A stretch of DNA of 64,000 nucleotides, from positions 233,608,646 to 233,672,645 of the forward strand of contig CM077163.1 in the NCBI GenBank assembly GCA_039583875.1, read 5' to 3'. The position numbers and the translations under genes were made by a program. Source of the stretch: Platanthera guangdongensis. Taxonomy: Eukaryota; Streptophyta; Magnoliopsida; Asparagales; Orchidaceae. The notes under the pieces were generated by a model. It was not told the origin of the DNA. It saw only the letters and a program-made list of their open reading frames with translations, and did not search any database. Each line of letters opens with the position of its first letter. Position 1 is the stretch's first letter. Of the stretch, positions 40,587-51,484 are shown piece by piece.

Positions 40587-40819
40587 CAGAGAATACTTTT
40601 TTAGGACACTGCCTGCTGGTAGAACTTTGACAAAGTAAGGATTTTTTATAGAGTTTGACTTAGTAAAACGCAGCGCACGGGCTTCAGATTTAGAACCCTT
40701 TATCTTCGTAGTTTCTTTCTTTATCTCTGTCTCTATTCTTGTCTTCCGACATGAGCGAAATTTAGAAGCATATTTGTTGATGTGGTCTATTTCAGTTTCA
40801 TGGAACTTACAACTTTGAT
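40587..40819 (-). CDS. REM-type B3 protein, internal exon (linker and start of B3 domain 2)
   Basis: The acceptor TATTTTCAG precedes 40819; the donor GTAAGT follows 40587. Length 233 nt: two bases complete the Asp codon begun by the upstream exon, then 77 codons. The peptide is a basic linker (CRKTRIETEIKKETTKIKG) followed by ALRFTKSNSIKNPYFVKVLP and KKYSL, the first strand of a second B3 domain. The domain is completed 34 kb away at 6315. Both splice phases fit exactly. Confidence 0.78.
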
Positions 40820-40958
40820 CTGAAAATATGCAACATATCAACATGCATCTATATGAATCAATGACTTTCTAACTGAACCAACCAGCTTTAAACATAATTA
40901 TGATCTCATCTTTCAAACACAATAAAACCGCATTATTATAAGATTGAAAAGTACATAC

Positions 40959-41406
40959 CCGGCAGAGTTGTTCTCTTAGAAAGACTGGTCTCAGAAGTAT
41001 AAAAACCACCCGAAGATCTTCCTTCATTTGGCGAAGGTTGTGCATCATCATGATTTTCATTATCTCCAGAATTTTGGGGGAAATATATTTGATGTGCTTG
41101 CAAAAGCTGGTTAGATGCAGATTCTTTATCATTTTTAACAAAGTAAGAAGATTCTCTCTCACAACCACTTTTATCAAAAATGAGAACAGAAAAGCAGGAA
41201 TTCCCATGATATTTGAAAACCAAACGGTCACCTTCCATCACATAATGATCTTGGATAAACTCCTTCCAACCATCTTCCAAGTACAAAAGACCTCCTCTCT
41301 TTAACAATTTGACCCCACATTGTTTGCCACCGGGTCCCGTTAAGTAAATATTATTATCCAATCTATCCATTTCTTTTGAAGTACAAACAAGCATGGGTGG
41401 GAAAGC
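40959..41406 (-). CDS. REM-type B3 protein, exon with B3 domain 1
   Basis: The acceptor ATGTACGCAG precedes 41406; the donor GTATGT follows 40959. Length 448 nt, phase 0 in and phase 1 out. The peptide begins AFPPMLVCTSKEMDRLDNNI and continues YLTGPGGKQCGVKLL, GLLYLEDGWKEFIQDHYVME, GDRLVFKYHGNSCFSVLIFD, which is the core of a B3 DNA-binding domain of the REM family. After it comes a polar, acidic linker. The part of the domain before residue 1 (usually FFK-x-(I/F)-L ...) must be on an upstream exon that I could not find up to 48 kb. An alternative start at the internal Met (41394) would give a domain without its first strand, so a missing first exon is more likely. Confidence 0.8.
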
Positions 41407-42699
41407 CTGCGTACATCAATTAGAGGAGGTGAATAAGAGTAATGCCATAAATAAATCTAAACATAAAATGCTAACTTTTTTTCAGTTCTTGAATCTATTG
41501 TTTATGTTGCTCCCTTATGTCCGGGCCAGTTTTGAGCACAAGAATAAAGTGTCGGTTTATATGTAAATTTATTCAATCAAACTATCAAAGCATTATCTGG
41601 TAAATAATTATGGTAGAAAAGGGGTGACAGCTAAGCTCATAAAAAGAACAAAAGGATGAGAAAGGATATAGTTTCATGCTCTTTAAAGAAATTTGTTATC
41701 AGTACTCATCTATGATTCATGGATAATAACAATGTAATGGAGCCTTGTCATAAAAGGGGGAGCTTCAAACTCTACTATGCAACAAAGAAAATTAAAGAGG
41801 GGAGATGAGATAAATAATGCATGCCGAAATCAATTGCAATAGATTGTAAATAAGATATAATCGTGAGGTATGCCCACACTAAGCACTTGAGGGTCTAAGA
41901 GTTTTCACCAAAGAGAGATTTGTAAAATAAACTTTCATCCTTACATAGGACAGGAGACTACTATTAATTATCACATAACCACTAATGCATCATAATAATA
42001 TTACTCTTACCGATGGAGGTCATGTGAGTGTGCATATGTATTTGCATAGGTATCATTGTTCCGCTAATCAAAATCGACCTTGTCCTCAGGATCAAGTCCT
42101 GGTGGTGATCCTCGAGATCAAGGACCTCAAAGTCAACAAAGGTAATGTCGTCATCTTTTCCAATGAGCAACAAACACAGTTTTTAAGAGACATTTGTGAA
42201 AAAAGAAAAGGTTGTTTACTGCAGAAATAAATGGCTTGGCAGAAGACGTCGAGGCAATCTTGGTGGAAGAACTGGAGACGATGGTTGGAGAGGGGTACGA
42301 CGGAATCTGTGGTAGGGGAACTTCGCAGGGTTGCAGTGGGAGTCCATATGCTTACTTGGGAGGTCCGTCGTGACAACATGACTGGGAGACCATGCATGAG
42401 TTATAATGACTTGAGGTCTCATATGACATAGTAAATTCTGCTTCTACAAAGCGGATCATTGAATGGCCACGATGATGTGGGTAGGTTCAGATTGCGCGGG
42501 TGGACACGAAGGTGAGGTTGCAAGTCATGCATGAGGTATATGAGGTAGGAGGCCATAGAAAAGCCCGGGACATCTGTCAACTCCACCAAATCGTTGACGT
42601 ACACATCCACTAAGTCGACTTGCTGAACTACGCAGAGACGCTCAAAGGAAATCCCGTGGCAGTACATATCATAGCAGATACTTTCTCATTAAGCACGAC
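41407..42699. other. REM upstream intron/intergenic, no exon recognised
   Basis: AT-rich sequence with minus-strand frames of 60-100 codons (42092-42422, 42419-42667) that I do not recognise. The frame 42667-42419 (DLVDVYVNDLVELTDVPGF, LHDLQPHLRVHP-like) has coding-like composition but no splice-consistent link to the B3 exon at 41406. Confidence 0.35.
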
Positions 42700-44042
42700 A
42701 CATGTGTGATATCGGCTGACGACTAGTCAAATCATCCACAAACCCAACCTAATCAGCATCCATATAAACTTCTATTCTCAATCATGTATTGGGTGTAAAA
42801 GGAATGCCCTTTTTGGTGATGTCTTTAGGAACATGCTCTGAAGATCTAAAACATCAGTGGTCATAATTCGTCTACGCTACACTGTACACCTTGGTAAGGT
42901 GGGGAGTAGGAATACGCCCAAGATCTAGCACAACAATCTGATCGAAATGGTGGTGAAGTCACTAAATAAACTCGAATACCCTATTTAGGTCCTCCTTTAC
43001 CCGGAAAAGATCCATATCAGCTTGAGATTGCAATGTGAGAGGATCAATGTGTTCATTCTCTTGATAAAGTTATGTAAACTTCAAGTAATAGACAGAAGGG
43101 GTAATCTCCCTGCCTCGAAATAGCTATTTTTGCTTTAATTCATAGACTTGAGCAACAGTACCTTTGCTGGAGTAAGTAGACTTTACACGTTTCTAAATAT
43201 TTACTAGTGTCTAAGAACACAAAATTCCTAGCAATCATCTCTTGCATGGAATTAGTAACAAGAAAATTCTCAAAATCACATTTTTCCAAATTGTGACATC
43301 GATATAGCCAAATAACTTCAAACTTTTAAGGGTCACCATAACAGATCTGGACAGTGTAAATATTTGGTGTCATCAATCCCAAATATATCCAACAAGAGTG
43401 GATGAATCACTTGAAGTAACAACCTCTGACATGGCTCACAACACAAAAAGGAAAAGAGAAGGTCTAGGCTTACCAAGATTCTATGATTCAAAATTGAAAT
43501 CGTGTCAATCTCATGCCATGGCCTATTGTAGAGAGATTTTCCAAAAAAAAAAAGAGTAGGCCATATAATGTTTCCAGTGTCAACAATATAGGAAGTGCCG
43601 CTGGATGTTGGCATAGAGCTGTGAAGGAGAGGGTTATGCGTTCTACAACAACTGCGAACGCAGTCGAGGAGGTGGGATGCAGTCATTAGAGAAAACAACG
43701 AACAGTGGTTGCCTGGATCAGTGGAAAGGGGGTGGAGCAAGGTGAGAAATAAGCAATAGGAACATAAGTCAATGAGATTAGGTGGAGCGGAAATTGTCGG
43801 GATCGTTACATCATTTAGAGTCTAGGGCGTGAGTGGTGAAGAAGGCTTTGATACCATGCTAAAATGAATATAATGAATATCATTATCAATGAAGAGAAAA
43901 CACCACTTATTTATAATAGGGAAGGAGAGTACATTCGAAACGTAGAAAAAAGACAAAAAATAAACCCGGAAGTAGAAAAAGATTTCTACCATTGTATAAC
44001 AAGGAAAATTGTGTTGGTGTAATGGGACATATAGTACTAACA
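42700..44042 (-). mobile_element. Internally deleted copia retrotransposon
   Basis: The 5' LTR is 43857-44042 (186 bp; minus strand TGTTAGTACTATATG ... ATTTTAGCA) and is followed by the PBS TGGTATCAAAGC. Further along the minus strand is a copia gag region in pieces (RGREITPSVYYLKFT, DPLTLQSQADMDLFRVKED, NRVFEF). Then, after a large internal deletion, comes the RNase H start (KFIWMLIRLGLW in one frame, EVYMDADWVGFVDDL in another). No 3' LTR was found. Confidence 0.65.
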
Positions 44043-46000
44043 AAAATATTCCTGCAACAACTTGTATATTACACTTTTTTGAATATCTCGTGCAAATGTA
44101 TATATGTAAAAAAATAAAAAAAAATGCATCGCAGGAAACATGCGTCAGTTAAAGGTAATCTCGTCATCTGACATTGTAACTGAAGAATATGTTATGGGTC
44201 TTCGAATGTTGCCCGGAGGAGAGGCCAGAGGTGGAGATGACAGTGACGAAGATAATACGGAGCCTTGTCCGCGGCTGCCTAAGCGGGGCGTGCTCGAGAG
44301 AGAGCTTACCAGATCCCTTCTAGGATTAGGGAAATAGACTTTTTTCACTCATACCAAGACAAGACCCGTTGGGTTCTTTAAATAAGACTTACAATTGACA
44401 CAAAAGAAAAGACCTACAAAGGAATAAAAAAACAATAAAGGAAATAACGATCGTGATGCAGGACGGCGCGTAGGGTTGGCGCGTCTGTCGGATTTTTCTA
44501 GGAAACCCTAAATGCATGCAGTGTTTAACTTAATTTTGCAAAGTTTTGAGCGAAATTTGCTCGAACTTAAGAAATGAAGCAATTAAATTGTTTGTAAAGC
44601 ACAAATTTGCTAATTTATTTTAAAATTAAATTTTCTTAAAAAAAATGGTTCAATTTTAAATCTGGGGAAGGAAGTTCACAACTTTCGTTCTGTTCACCTT
44701 GTCGTAGCACAACGGAAATCGTGAACTACAAATACATTTTCGTTTGGAGTTTTCGACGTAACGTTTGCTGACGAAACTCGGGCGAAAATCCAGCAATGAG
44801 ACTATTATCATACGAGAAATTATAGAGTCACACACAAAGGAAAAAGAAAAAGAAAAAATTACACATGGAAGAGGCGTCTTCCGTATTTCGAAGTCGATGG
44901 CAATCACGCGAGAAACTCCTTGTCACCTTCGATCTCCGCTCCAAGGTCGGCCGCTATCGCACACGGGCACCAAAGAATTAATTCGCTCCCTCACACGAGG
45001 TGGTTCCACGGAATTACTCAACCAAGTAAGGAAGCCACAAACTAAACAAATCTAAAATTCACTCGTCCTTCACACTCCAGGTGGATCCACGTAATCTCTA
45101 TCACTCGCGGTGGCTCCACGAAATCTCTAATCAAGAGAAATAGGAAACAAATTTCTACTATAATCTCACTGCAGCAACGGACTTTAATGTCCTAACTAAC
45201 GTCACTGTCAACAACAACGAGGGAGTAATTTGACTCAAAGAAGTCACAGCTTTCACTATTTTTTCTACAGCGGCATTTAATGATCCCTGTTCATTATCTT
45301 CCTAATATCATCAGGACAGACAACTTCACTCCTGCAGGAACACCTACAAGAAATCAACTAATATCCCTAATCACGCCTAAATCAAACACCTAACTAGAGG
45401 TTTCAAACCTTGATAACAGGACTAGCAATACACGAGGCAACACTCAAAATTCATCAACCACACCTAACACTCAGAGCTGTTCACGGGGATAGCCAAATCC
45501 CACAGCAATAATCAACATCACCTAGCAACAGTAACATTAAATTTCAACTGTTCATCTTCTCTAAAAAAAATCTCACAGAAGCTTTCAACGGGAATCAACT
45601 AACCGCAACCTAAATCACTCTACATGACTCAAACAGGACACAAATCACGGCATCAAATCTTCATACATTTTCATCATCAACATTCCCCCCAATACAGAGC
45701 ACACTCTATCCCTTTTATAGGGCTTCAACAATACTAAAAAAACCAAATAACAAGTAACTGGCAGAGCTTCAAAGGTGCGGCCATGGCGGATGATTCGTGG
45801 TCGATGGATAGCCGCAGAAACTTTGCGTGGAGGAGATCGTGGCTAGCGGTTGGAACTTCCGAAGAGGCAGCGAAGCTTCGTGGGGTTGGATCGCAAATCG
45901 TGGATGGTGCACTGGAGCTTAACCCTACCTTGAGCTTCCGCCATTATCGGGGCAGTCTGCTTCTTCTGCAAGGCTGCTATTGAACCAGGTGGGGTTTATA
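44043..46000. other. Unassigned sequence with a minus-strand TATA motif
   Basis: No gene is supported. Repeated phrases CACACGAGGTGGTTCCACGG and CTCGCGGTGGCTCCACG (44990-45120) and a minus-strand CCCTATAAAAGGGATAG near 45711 suggest an LTR or a decayed promoter. The plus-strand frame 45783-45983 (66 codons) shows no motif. Confidence 0.35.
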
Positions 46001-46002
46001 AT

Positions 46003-46105
46003 ATATATTTATAAAGATATATAACCGTATGTATATATATATAAATATATATTTTTATAAAATTTAACTTATATATATATATAAATTTATATATATATAC
46101 ATATA
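46003..46105. repeat. TA-rich microsatellite
   Basis: About 100 bp of (TA)n and TATATATAAA variants with brief interruptions. Confidence 0.85.
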
Positions 46106-46879
46106 TTTTCACAAAATACAAAACTTTTTACGAAAATTACAAAATAACACAATGCGCCATTAAGGGCCAATAGCGGTCCGGATGGATGCGGCGTCGGGTA
46201 CTTTTGCGTCGATCCGATGGGGACTGGTCTCCACCAGACCGACTTGGACATAAACTACGAAATAGGAATGCGACATCAATATCGACATACCAACTTATCA
46301 TTGCGCGAGTGTAAATATAGTGAGAAAGAGAATGACAGCTACTAAATGTATTTTTGCACACTTCTTTATTTGTTTGATGCAAGAGTAAACTAAATTTTTT
46401 GCTTGAAGGGTTACTGTGATATTGACATTCTTAGGCCAGTAGACTGGTGTAGGTTTGCTCTCTTTTTGGGAATGGTAATGCTTTGTTTTTTAAAATGCTT
46501 TTGTAAATTATTCATCTGTTCTGTTGATATTAAGTGTTTTCTTCGAGCTTGTATTATAGTTGTTTGCCCAGCTGTACTTGTATAGCATTTAAAACTCACT
46601 GATGTGTATATAAGAGAAGTTTCTTATTAGTGATAATAATAATGCTAGTTTTTGGATGTAAATTTGTTGTTGGGGAGAAGATTGTTGTTTGACAATGGCG
46701 AACATGAATATCTAAAATAAAATAATTGCAAGAAAAATTATCAAAAAAATTAATGTGATGTGATAAGAAGCATTGCATCAACTGCGACACAAAGAGCTTT
46801 TTCATTTGTCCAGAGTTAAAGTACATGATATAATTTAGATACCACACAATTTTATCTTGCTAACTAGAATTCACTCTCA

Positions 46880-47077
46880 ATCATCAATTTTGATCTTCAA
46901 TTTCCGTTAACGAATTCCTTCCTCCAACCGAACAACAAAATTGTTCAATTTCAATTCTTGTTGCCCAATTCCATCTTACAACCGAACAACATAACTGAAA
47001 TTCAGCCCAATTCCTATTCCTGCATAAATTGTAATTGACTAAACTTCAATTCCGTCCAACCAAACAGACCCTAAAGG
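46880..47077. mobile_element. Harbinger-like MITE end
   Basis: AATTCC/GAATTC-rich sequence with repeated CAACCGAACAACA ends in TTCCGTCCAACCAAACAGACC followed by CTAAAGG. This is nearly the same right end as the element at 13116-14073 (TCGAACCGAACAGACCC-TAA). The left end was not located. Confidence 0.5.
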
Positions 47078-47589
47078 TTGTTTATTATGCTAGCCATGCC
47101 AAATTATGTCAATGAATTATCTTTATCTTGGATAACTTAGCGGTAAGTATGATAATAGCATGCAAAATAGTTGGTAGAGAACGACGTAGAGATCCATCCA
47201 TGCGATTGTAGGTGGTTCCAAACACCTGGAAACTGAGCCAGGCCGAGAACCTCGCAGTTTTGAGAGTGACCAATCCGACAACCAACCAAACCAATCGGTT
47301 AGGTGCAACAGTTTGATCGGTTTTGATTTTTCCTCCACACAACCTTGTGCTCATCCCCATGTTGGACGATTCACATGGACCCAACAAGTTGTGTGGAACT
47401 ATATTCATACGTGTGCCACTAATGAGAAGCCAGGACAAATCCGAAAGTCTTAACAAAATTAAAAAATTCCAACACATTTTATTTCCTCACTACATTTTTT
47501 CTAAATATCAACAGCCACATTCATCTAGAACACTGAATGTTCTAAATTCAACAAAATTTTAAAAAAGAAATAATAAGAGTAAGGAAGTG

Positions 47590-48120
47590 TACCAGAGTAT
47601 CGGAGAGGTCAGCAGCCGTGAACTTAACAATGAACTGAAGGTTGGCCATTGTTGATATTTGGTTATATTTCTCAACTGTTTTCTGCTATTTTGTTATTTT
47701 GTTTCTTTCTAGTTTCTCCTGGTTCGTCTTCCTCCGCCGGATTTCAATTTCAGCTTCAATCTTCTACCCTAAAATCTCTAGACAAAGTTTCTCGGCGCAT
47801 TCAGAATGCTGGACAAAACAAAACTGCAAGCAAAACATAGTTAGAAAGATCGAGAAAAGAAAAAAACAGCTTGTACGCATCTCCTAAACCCTAAACCCCC
47901 ATTACCCCCCAATTTCAAGCTCAATGTCTTCTCGGCAATGGTGATCGAACCTCGTGATAAACAGAATGGGAAAGGAGAATGAATACCTGTAGATGCTTCG
48001 TTTCGGCTGAGTTCGTCAGCCAAGGGTTTGAGTGAATTAACAGAAACCTCCTCAATGGAGTCCGGTGAATTAGAACTGAACCGTCGAGAATAAACTTTTC
48101 TGGCTTCCTGCCGTCCCTGC
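47590..48120 (-). other. Possible exon fragments of an unrecognised gene
   Basis: The minus-strand sequence TGTCCTGCAG is followed at about 48120 by a short frame with VYSRRFSSNSPDSIEEVSVN, LKPLADELSRNEAST, ending at GTATTC near 47993. RRFSS resembles a mitochondrial presequence cleavage region. A second short minus-strand frame at 47655-47590 begins MANLQFIVKFTAADLSD. I do not recognise either and cannot prove that they are spliced together. They could be a gene fragment. Confidence 0.25.
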
Positions 48121-48179
48121 AGGACATAATGGTTAAATATTTAATTCCGGATTTACCCTTGGGTCGACACTGTTTTGCA

Positions 48180-49400
48180 GCGGGAAAAAACGAAGTAGTT
48201 AATTATGACTACTGTTAATGACAGACTGTTTATGCTAATTGCAGCTCATTATTAATGAGGGATCGAGAAAATACAAGAGCACATCATATTGTTAATAATA
48301 GAGCAAAGTTGAAATAAAAAAAGTACTATATTAGTAAATTCATTTTTGTTACTAGCAAATCAGAAAAAAATAGATTTAGTCATTTTTTTCATTTTTTCTA
48401 TTTTCAAAAATTATTACTAACAAATCAATTTTGTTTTTTTGTAATTTTTGTATTTTTTAATTTTGATTCTCAAATATTTCTCATTTGAAAAAGTGATCAA
48501 CATGAACGTTGTAGATTTCATCGAGATCTACAACTTTTATGTTTACCGTTTTTGATTTAAAGCAGTTTAGCCCTCCAATTTGGGCCCGAAAAAAGATACG
48601 CATATAACGAGTTGTCCTAACAAATTTTCGTCGTGATTTTGTTCGGGACTCAAATTGGAAGCCTAAACTACTTCAAAGCAAAAAGTGTTCAACATGAAAG
48701 TTGTAGATCTCGTCAAAATATACAACTTTAACGTTAAACACTTTTTAATTTGAAGCCGTTTAAGCCCCCGATTTTGCCCCTGAAGAAAGTCACGCTGATC
48801 CCGGGCGTCCATACATATGTTCGGCGTGACTTTTTTCAGGGGCCAAATCGAGGGTATAAATTGATTCAAATAAAAAAGTGTTCAACATAAAAGTTGTAGA
48901 TCTCGTCGAGATCTACAACTTTTATGGTGAACACTTCTCATGCAAATGTATATATAAGACGCAGTTCAAAACGACGTGTATATTCTTATATACACTTAAC
49001 TCGTACATACAACACACCCTTATAGAAATTAGCAATCAAATATATTTCTAAACTGGACAATATTTTGTTTAAAAATTTGGTGCAGATGATGATATTTTGT
49101 TGAAAAGAAAGTTTTGTACATTCTAAACAAAAATTTTCGTCATTTTGACTTATTTGTAATGCTAACATAAGTGGTTGAATGAATACATTTGAAATCATTT
49201 GTAATGTCATTATCTGTAGTGAGTTATTTTGAAAAAATGAATGTTTTAAACAAAATTTAATTTTTTTTTTTTAAAAAAGTATGTTGGTTTGCTTGTAACA
49301 AAATGATTTTCAAATAGTCATTTTGAAAAATGAGGATTTGTTAATAGTAATGGATTGCTAGAAACCAAAATAAGTTTGCTAGTAACAGCACCCATAAATT
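48180..49400. mobile_element. AT-rich element with stacked inverted repeats
   Basis: The centre (48500-48940) is built of palindromes on the theme AAAGTTGTAGATCTCGTCGA, connected by further inverted pairs (CAGTTTAGCCCTCCAATTTG with CAAATTGGAAGCCTAAACTA; AAGTCACGC with GCGTGACTT). Outer parts share TTGCTAGTAAC in inverted orientation (48345 and 49375). This looks like a non-autonomous DNA transposon. No TSD found, no coding sequence. Confidence 0.5.
48877..48936. repeat. 60-bp near-perfect palindrome
   Basis: AGTGTTCAACATAAAAGTTG, then TAGATCTCGTCGAGATCTA, then CAACTTTTATGGTGAACACT: arms of nearly 30 bp without a loop, so cruciform-prone. Weaker relatives lie at 48504-48542 and 48685-48748. 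Confidence 0.9.
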
Positions 49401-49499
49401 AAGAAAAACAGACTGATCGTTCACCCAAAAAAACTTTATGAAAACATCTCCTAAACCTTGTACAACAATGGTGGAAGCAGTTAATAATGAAAGACACAA

Positions 49500-50887
49500 A
49501 TTGCATTAACATATTTAGGCTCTTTTTGGGACTGTTGAAGCCAAAATTTGACCTCTGTGGAGTCCGGGTCCCAAAAGAGGGGTGACCGTGCACCTACTAC
49601 CCTCAAGCGAACGATCTTGGCACAAAACTAGGAACACAAGGGACATACCCAAGGTCTCAGTGTGGAGGTCCCACCGCATACCCGGAAGACTAACGAACTC
49701 TTCCCCTCTCAAGCCAAAGACTGAGTTAAGACACCTTCGGAGGGCACTCTTGGTAGACCGGAACATCTAAGGAGTATCTCAAGACCAACTCTCTCATATC
49801 CATATGTGTCACCTTGGGTCTATGCAAAATACTACTCATCCGCCCTACCGATGACGTAACCCCGCCGAACAGCTCTACCTTACGCAGTCCCAATTGGGCC
49901 GCCAACAACGTAACTTCGTTGTTCTGAAAGGCTATCAAACCCTCGAGGGCTTCCTAGTAACTTTATCTCGAGGTCCCCACGGGGCGAGCGGTTCACGAGA
50001 ATACCGCTCACCAAAGACAAAAAGATAAATGACATGCATACGACAGCACATGCATTTTAATTTACAGAAATATAAATTTCATACTACGGCACGCAGGCCG
50101 ACAACATAAGCAAATTAGGCCTTTTAGGGCCAGCACAAACTTGGGCTTAAGCCCGCCACTTCCCGCTTGACACTGCAACACCTGAACGCCGATGTCTCGA
50201 CAAGCGGCGGCAAGCTAAACATCAGTCGACTAAAAGTGACCCAATAATATTGCATCCACCTCTTTTTCGGGGCTATGGTGCTTATTCCATGCAAATAGAT
50301 AATATACAACTTCCTCAAAGTCTTCTCCGGGAACCCCAAAACATCACCAATCCGGCTCACACGTCCGGATGAGCTTCACACAGCATGCCTAAATCCGTAC
50401 TCACGCTTCCGGATACTAAATGCAATTAACTGCGGGGATGTACACATCGACCCGTCAGAGAGCTCCCTTCCCCACCCATTAGTGGAGAGGGACTTACATG
50501 CAAATATGTTAATTGAGGGCTTCACCTGCCCAAGAAGAAACTTCGTTACTCTTGACGCATGTTTTGGGGCATGGCTCGGTCACGAACGATCTTCGCAACG
50601 GCTGTCCACGCACGGATCCGAGCTCCGAAGAGGATGTTCTTCTTCTGACATCACTGGTTGGCCTCTCTCGAAGTGTCCAAGCCCAAACCCCACCCCTCTT
50701 AGTCGGCCAAGAGGAGAGGAGGAAGGTCGGCCTTGAATCTAGCCGGCGATGGCCTGGACAAAGAGAGGGGAAGGATCGGGCTTTCCCCTTACCGGCGGTG
50801 GCTGGGACAGAGCAGAGAAGCTCGGCTTCCCCTTATCAACAGCGGCGCGCGGGAGAAAGAGAGTTGAGGAGAGGAGGCTCGGGCTAC
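49500..50887. other. Unassigned repeat-like GC-rich sequence
   Basis: Composition and phrases (AGGCCTTTTAGGGCCAGCAC, GCATACGACAGCACATGC) resemble large gypsy LTRs read on the minus strand, similar in style to the 51485 element, but no ends were found. Frames up to 125 codons (50513-50890) are Arg/Ser/Pro-rich without motifs. No gene is called. Confidence 0.3.
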
Positions 50888-51203
50888 TGATGAGTCCACA
50901 TTTTACACTGATTTTTGGACTCATCTGGGCCAGTTTTATCGTCTTAGCACTACACTTGAGAGCCATTATTGCTTATATTTTCTTACATGCCTATTTCACG
51001 ATTAAGTGCACTATAGGCCCGTTTCTGTGTGCTTTTTGTGTTTCTGTGTTTTTGTTATTCTTTAGCCCTGTCTCGGGAATGTGGTGTGCGCGTTTGGTGG
51101 CCCATCTGCCTCTTCTGCTAGTGCAGGGTTCGTGTGCGTGCTCCGGAACCGATCGGGAGACCCCGACGATGTAGGAATACTGCGCATGACCACTGGACTT
51201 ATT

Positions 51204-51431
51204 GCGCACGACCACTGGTCGTGCACCACCGATCGTGCGCATTACATTCTCATTTTCCTAATCCTGCCCGGGTAATCGCACGAGCACTGGCCGAAGTGCG
51301 CACGACCACAGGTCGTGCACCACTGCTCGTGCGCGTTTACCCCTTGCTTTCTGTAAATCTGTCCCTGCCAATCGCACGATCAGTGGATTTAGTGCACACG
51401 ACCACTGGTCGTTTGCCACTGATCGTGCGCG
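51204..51431 (+). repeat. Dyad array GCGCACGACCACTGGTCGTG in the Athila-type LTR
   Basis: Three units at about 51204-51240, 51297-51335 and 51393-51431, and a fourth at 56821-56860 beyond the nested element. Each pairs CACGACCACTGGTCGTG (perfect dyad) with a downstream ATCGTGCGC that complements the leading GCGCACGA. Spacing is about 93-96 bp. Confidence 0.85.
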
Positions 51432-51484
51432 TTTATGCTGATGCTGCTTATCCAGGTTGCAGGTCTATTTGGAAATGGCGCACG

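Noticed and set aside
40936..41394. B3 exon read as a complete gene with Met start at 41394 and stop at 40936
   Set aside because: A canonical acceptor lies 12 nt upstream of that Met in frame, and the last codons cross a GTATGT donor whose use gives a phase-matched join to 40819.
45783..45983. 66-codon plus-strand frame starting MADDSWSMD
   Set aside because: Good-looking start but no domain, no splice partner and repeat-like surroundings.
50513..50890. 125-codon plus-strand frame
   Set aside because: Arg/Ser/Gly-rich, no motif, directly abuts an LTR start; composition-driven.
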